From contig OX328127.1 of the NCBI GenBank assembly GCA_946811695.1, positions 52,344,774 through 52,408,773 on the forward strand: a stretch of 64,000 nucleotides of DNA, in the 5' to 3' direction. Below the pieces are notes generated by a model that did no database searches, had not been told where the DNA came from, and saw only the letters and a list, made by a program, of their open reading frames with translations. The stretch is from Gonocerus acuteangulatus. Its lineage: Eukaryota; Arthropoda; Insecta; Hemiptera; Coreidae. Shown here in pieces: positions 60,885 to 64,000 of the stretch. Each line of letters begins with the position of its first letter. The first letter of the stretch is position 1. Both the position numbers and the translations under genes were made by a program.

Positions 60885-61060
60885 ACCTATTGACATGATG
60901 TAAAATTTTGCTTTCTGATCTATTTTCGTTTGCAATTGTGTATATTTATTTTTAGCTGGAAAAGACTGCCAAAGAGCATGGCGAAACGTTCGAAATATTG
61001 TTTTTGTTTTCATAATTTCTGGCGTTTTCTCTTAGCAGAATCGATGGAAACAATTTTTGT
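60885..61060 (+). repeat. hammerhead-like/Penelope-like repeat, copy 3
   Basis: It contains ATTGACATGATGTAAAATTT, then GACTGCCAAAGAGCATGGCG and AAACGTTCGAAATATTG (GAAAC at 60984-60988), then TGGCGTTTTCTCTTAGCAGA. It aligns end to end with 10115-10290 and with the reverse of 9945-10110. Confidence 0.6.
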
Positions 61061-61069
61061 TACAAAGTT

Positions 61070-61900
61070 TTAATCCTCTTTTAAATGTATTTAGTTTCAT
61101 TTCGTCGGGCCGACCAAAATTAAAGTCTACACTATTACGTTATTACGCACATCTACAAACTAGGAAATAGTAATTATTAGTTCCGGAGCATTGCAGAAAC
61201 CGTCAAGGGAACCGATCAACTTCTCATATTTATTGACTTTTATTTTTTAATTATTATTTGCATTTTAGCCTTATCAGTAGAGGGCGATGTACAACTGTCA
61301 ATTAGAAAACTATTATCCTAAAAAGAAAAAAAAATCTTTTTGTACATCTTTTCCGCGGCATTACAGTCTTGAAAAAAAGGTTGCTTTTTTTTCGACCAAC
61401 CCTAATGTCTGATGTTTTTTTTTTTATGTTTAGAGAAAATATTAATTAATTGGGGATGTAGTATAATTTTTCCCCTTAACATTGAAGATTTCAAAATTAC
61501 CTATAATAATTTTTTAATTTAATTATCAACTATGTAGGTACTACATGCTATGAGGTTAAACCTTTTCTGAAATTTACTCTTAGGGTGCAATCAAAATAAT
61601 AGATCTATCAAATAAACGAATTAAAACATTTGTTAACACAACAAAATGTGGACCGACTGGTGAAAAAAAAATATACATTTTAATATCTTCAGTGAAAATG
61701 TTAACACCTTTCTAGTTTTCTTTTAACTGATATTTCAAGACTTTTAGATATTTTTTTTTTTCATTTTGTCTATATTCGATGCAATTTTTTATTCCTTAGT
61801 TGATAGAATTCAAATATACAGAATATGAGTGTTTTAACTGACTGTTAGTAACACGAACAAGGTACTAGACATATAACTATGTGAACTAACAATTAATAAT
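61070..61900. other. AT-rich DNA, nothing recognised
   Basis: Short A/T runs and no frame of interest. Confidence 0.5.

Positions 61901-61904
<4 letters not shown>

Positions 61905-61960
<56 letters not shown>
61905..61960. repeat. (AT)n microsatellite
   Basis: An uninterrupted TA run. Confidence 0.95.
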
Positions 61961-61964
<4 letters not shown>

Positions 61965-62332
61965 CCGTTAAAAATGATATTTTTTATCGTAAAAGCTGTG
62001 AAAACATTATATTAAATAAAATTAAAGAATGTGCATTAACATGTATGATTTAAATTGACTACAATTATTAATTATAATTAATATATTTTCTCCGGAATGC
62101 TTATAAATAAATTGCGGCTTCGAATCCTGATGTGATTATTGATTTCTTTGGGAAAATACGAAATACAAAACACCTACCCTGTTTTGAAAATTGCAGTAAC
62201 CTGTAAATAACAGATATCTTGATTGCCAATGAAACATTAAATTCAAATCAAAAATCCTAAATAAATTCACAAAACCTTTTTTATTTCTATGATATTATTA
62301 ATAATAAGATTTTAAGTATTATGTTTATTAAA

Positions 62333-62495
62333 TGCTCGGTGGCGTTGAGGATTAAGGCGTGAGCACTTCTTCGTGGGTTCGATTCCCACTATGGGTTGGT
62401 GGCTTTTCTTTGGAAAAAAGAAAAGGCATCAGCCCTAACCTGGATGGAAGATGGTGGTAACCTATAGATAATCCGTCCTTAACTTCTTAGATAAT
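62333..62495 (+). mobile_element. tRNA-derived SINE (family T2)
   Basis: The head GCTCGGTGGCGTTGAGGATT (A-box region) and GGGTTCGATTCCCAC (B box, around 62376) look tRNA-like. The body carries ATGGTGGTAACCTATAGATA, a diverged copy of the central domain of the 5S SINEs. The tail is AT-rich without a clear poly(A) or duplication. Confidence 0.65.
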
Positions 62496-62499
62496 AATA

Positions 62500-63030
62500 A
62501 ATGGACGTTAAAATTTAAATTAAATTATATTAAATGCCTATTGAAGAGGAAACAGAATACATCCCTTAGAGATGTTCGCCAAACTTGAGTGAAAGTAAGC
62601 CATTTGAGAATTACTCATCTCATTCATATATTGGCAAACATATCAGTGTTCATTGATCTGCCAAAAAATAAATATTTTTTGTAAATATGCCTAACATTTA
62701 CTAAAAATTAATGAGTACATTTAAATAACGTTCAAGTGATCGCTAAGCTGTATATAGAACAAAGCACGAGAACTTATCATCTTTATGGCCATTTTACATT
62801 TTTAAAGCACTTCTGTCAAAACATTTACATGTTCGACAACTTCATTGACTTATTCAGTAACTGAAACTGGTATGTAGAAAAAACATTTCCATTTCGAAAC
62901 AAGTCAGAAAATACACTATTTATATATGTTTGAAATTCTAACTGAATATGAATAAGGACTACACTATTTAAATAGACTGATTAGTAAGCTAGTATATATA
63001 CTACTGAGTGAACTTAACATGATTAACTAG
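62500..63030. other. AT-rich DNA downstream of the putative minus-strand gene end
   Basis: No clear polyadenylation signal could be assigned. Confidence 0.4.
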
Positions 63031-63202
63031 CTATGATGTTTTCTTTAGTATTTTATTGTATAGTTTATTTATATATTTCTTCATGCTGTTATTCTTATAT
63101 TCTCTTCCTAAAGAATTGTTATTAATTCTAATCTGAAAATCATCTGTAAAATCTTTAACCATCTGTTGAATGCTATCAACTGTAAATCTCTTATCGCCAA
63201 AG
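63031..63202 (-). CDS. putative terminal exon of an unrecognised minus-strand gene
   Basis: On the minus strand, a good acceptor (ATTGAATTTCTTCGCAG, ending at 63203) opens a segment that reads FGDKRFTVDSIQQMVKDF, continues with TDDFQIRINNNSLGREY, and ends with a Lys/Asn-rich tail and TAG at 63031-63033. The acceptor is phase 2. This matches the phase-2 donor of the exon at 63645-63746, and the junction codon is AGC (Ser). The amino-acid mix looks like real coding sequence in an AT-rich genome, but a second overlapping frame is also open here (LAIRDLQLIAFNRWLK...). The function is unknown. Confidence 0.38.
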
Positions 63203-63644
63203 CTGCGAAGAAATTCAATAAATAAAAAGTATACTGTACAATTGTTGAAACTCGAGGTAAGAAACGTCAACAAAGAAGTTTTACCACCATGTAATAATAA
63301 ATACTTCTTTAAAATATAAATACAAATTATTCAGAATCATTTACATATTCTTCTTCCTTTGATTATTTCTTTTTTCTTTGTTTGAGCATTATTACTAAGG
63401 TGATATTTTCTTTTTAATTTTTACTGTTTCTTCTTTTGTAAAATTGTATAATTAAAATTTAGCATAAATGAATAAAAGTACTTTTACAACAGGAAGTGTA
63501 AATAATATAGTGGAATAAGCTTGTATTTTTTGATGCACACACAAATTATGTATAAAAGTCTGATAACAAAATTAAATGAAATAAAAACTGCTTCTTTCAT
63601 ATTTGCGTAACTATGCGCATTCATCAGCAAGGTTGTTAGTTTAC

Positions 63645-63746
63645 CTTCCATAAATAGTATCGTTATTTTTATTTTCTTTGGAACATCTGGAAGGATGATT
63701 AATGCAGTTGTGTATAGAGCAACCCAATTCAGTTGGGCAACCATAC
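63645..63746 (-). CDS. putative Cys-rich penultimate exon of the same minus-strand gene
   Basis: The donor GGAAG before GTAAAC (63644 downward) is strong, and an acceptor TTTATTAG precedes 63746. In the frame that splices correctly to the exon at 63031-63202 it reads YGCPTELGCSIHNCINHP, then SRCSKENKNNDTIYG. Four cysteines lie within about 20 residues, as in small secreted or extracellular modules. A different open frame through the same bases gives a hydrophobic reading (VAQLNWVALYTTALIILP), so the frame choice rests on phase compatibility only. I do not recognise the family. A hammerhead-like repeat copy begins about 50 bases upstream. Confidence 0.35.
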
Positions 63747-63794
63747 CTAATAAAGTTCCACCTTCTCCTAATAAACATTTTTTTCATTATGAGA

Positions 63795-63873
63795 TGCAGG
63801 TAGTTAGCCGTTGAGGTGATGGTTTGCCGGTGAGAAGTCAAGAAATGTTTGGGATTCGGCTAAAAGAAAATGT

Positions 63874-63958
<85 letters not shown>
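63795..63958 (-). repeat. hammerhead-like repeat, copy 4, interrupted by a long poly(T)
   Basis: GTAGTTAGCCGTTGAGGTGA, GTTTGGGATTCGGCTAAAAG and AATGTCAGATTTT match the outer part of 9945-10110. The match stops where an uninterrupted poly(T) of about 78 bases (63881-63958) begins, so the motif core is lost or displaced. Confidence 0.5.
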
Positions 63959-63964
<6 letters not shown>

Positions 63965-64000
63965 CTATAATGCGAATGTTTTGGCAGCTTTTTTTCTGCT

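Overview
The window is non-coding-rich, very AT-rich animal DNA with a 200-base scaffold gap (52047-52246). It contains long (TA)n and poly(A)/poly(T) tracts and many short interspersed elements. The one protein segment I can name with confidence is a single internal exon of an Iroquois-class (Irx/araucan/caupolican/mirror) TALE homeobox gene, on the minus strand at 9331-9588. Its wording, together with 5S-derived and tRNA-derived SINEs, RTE, Jockey-like, Merlin and Helitron remnants, suggests an arthropod. A chelicerate (spider, scorpion, horseshoe crab) is my best guess but is not proven.

Layout. 1-9 kb: AT-rich DNA with a 5'-truncated RTE retrotransposon (4355-5208) between two opposed copies of one repeat, and a tRNA-derived SINE with perfect target-site duplications (6256-6456). 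9-13 kb: the Iroquois exon, two palindromic elements carrying hammerhead-like motifs, and two tandem repeats. 13-30 kb: an inverted-repeat pair around an expanded 69-bp minisatellite, a putative type II membrane-protein exon (18512-18651), a Merlin element (23972-24366), a 5S-derived SINE (25642-25832), a putative terminal exon (27928-28087) and a textbook non-autonomous Helitron (29465-29999). 30-39 kb: mostly featureless AT-rich DNA with (TA)n tracts. 39-49 kb: two GC-rich or promoter-like segments (39060-39870 and 48080-48230), a Jockey-like LINE 3' end (40150-40680) and MITE-like palindromes. 49-58 kb: more SINEs, LINE tails and palindromes. 58-64 kb: a putative multi-exon gene on the plus strand (58381-60593, with an in-frame TGA), a putative two-exon gene end on the minus strand (63031-63746), further coding-like fragments and more hammerhead-like repeats.

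How it fits together. The Iroquois homeodomain exon is not in the window. The gene runs right to left, so its homeodomain should lie left of base 1 and its first exon to the right. Iroquois loci are typically gene deserts rich in enhancers. Several moderate-GC, low-repeat, homeobox-motif-rich stretches could be such enhancers, but I cannot test conservation here. The strongest observation beyond routine annotation is a modular SINE system: heads derived from 5S rRNA and from at least two tRNA-like sequences are joined to the same central and 3' domains, so one LINE machinery probably mobilises several chimeric SINE families. No CRISPR, operon or prokaryotic structure is present, and I see no convincing viral genome.
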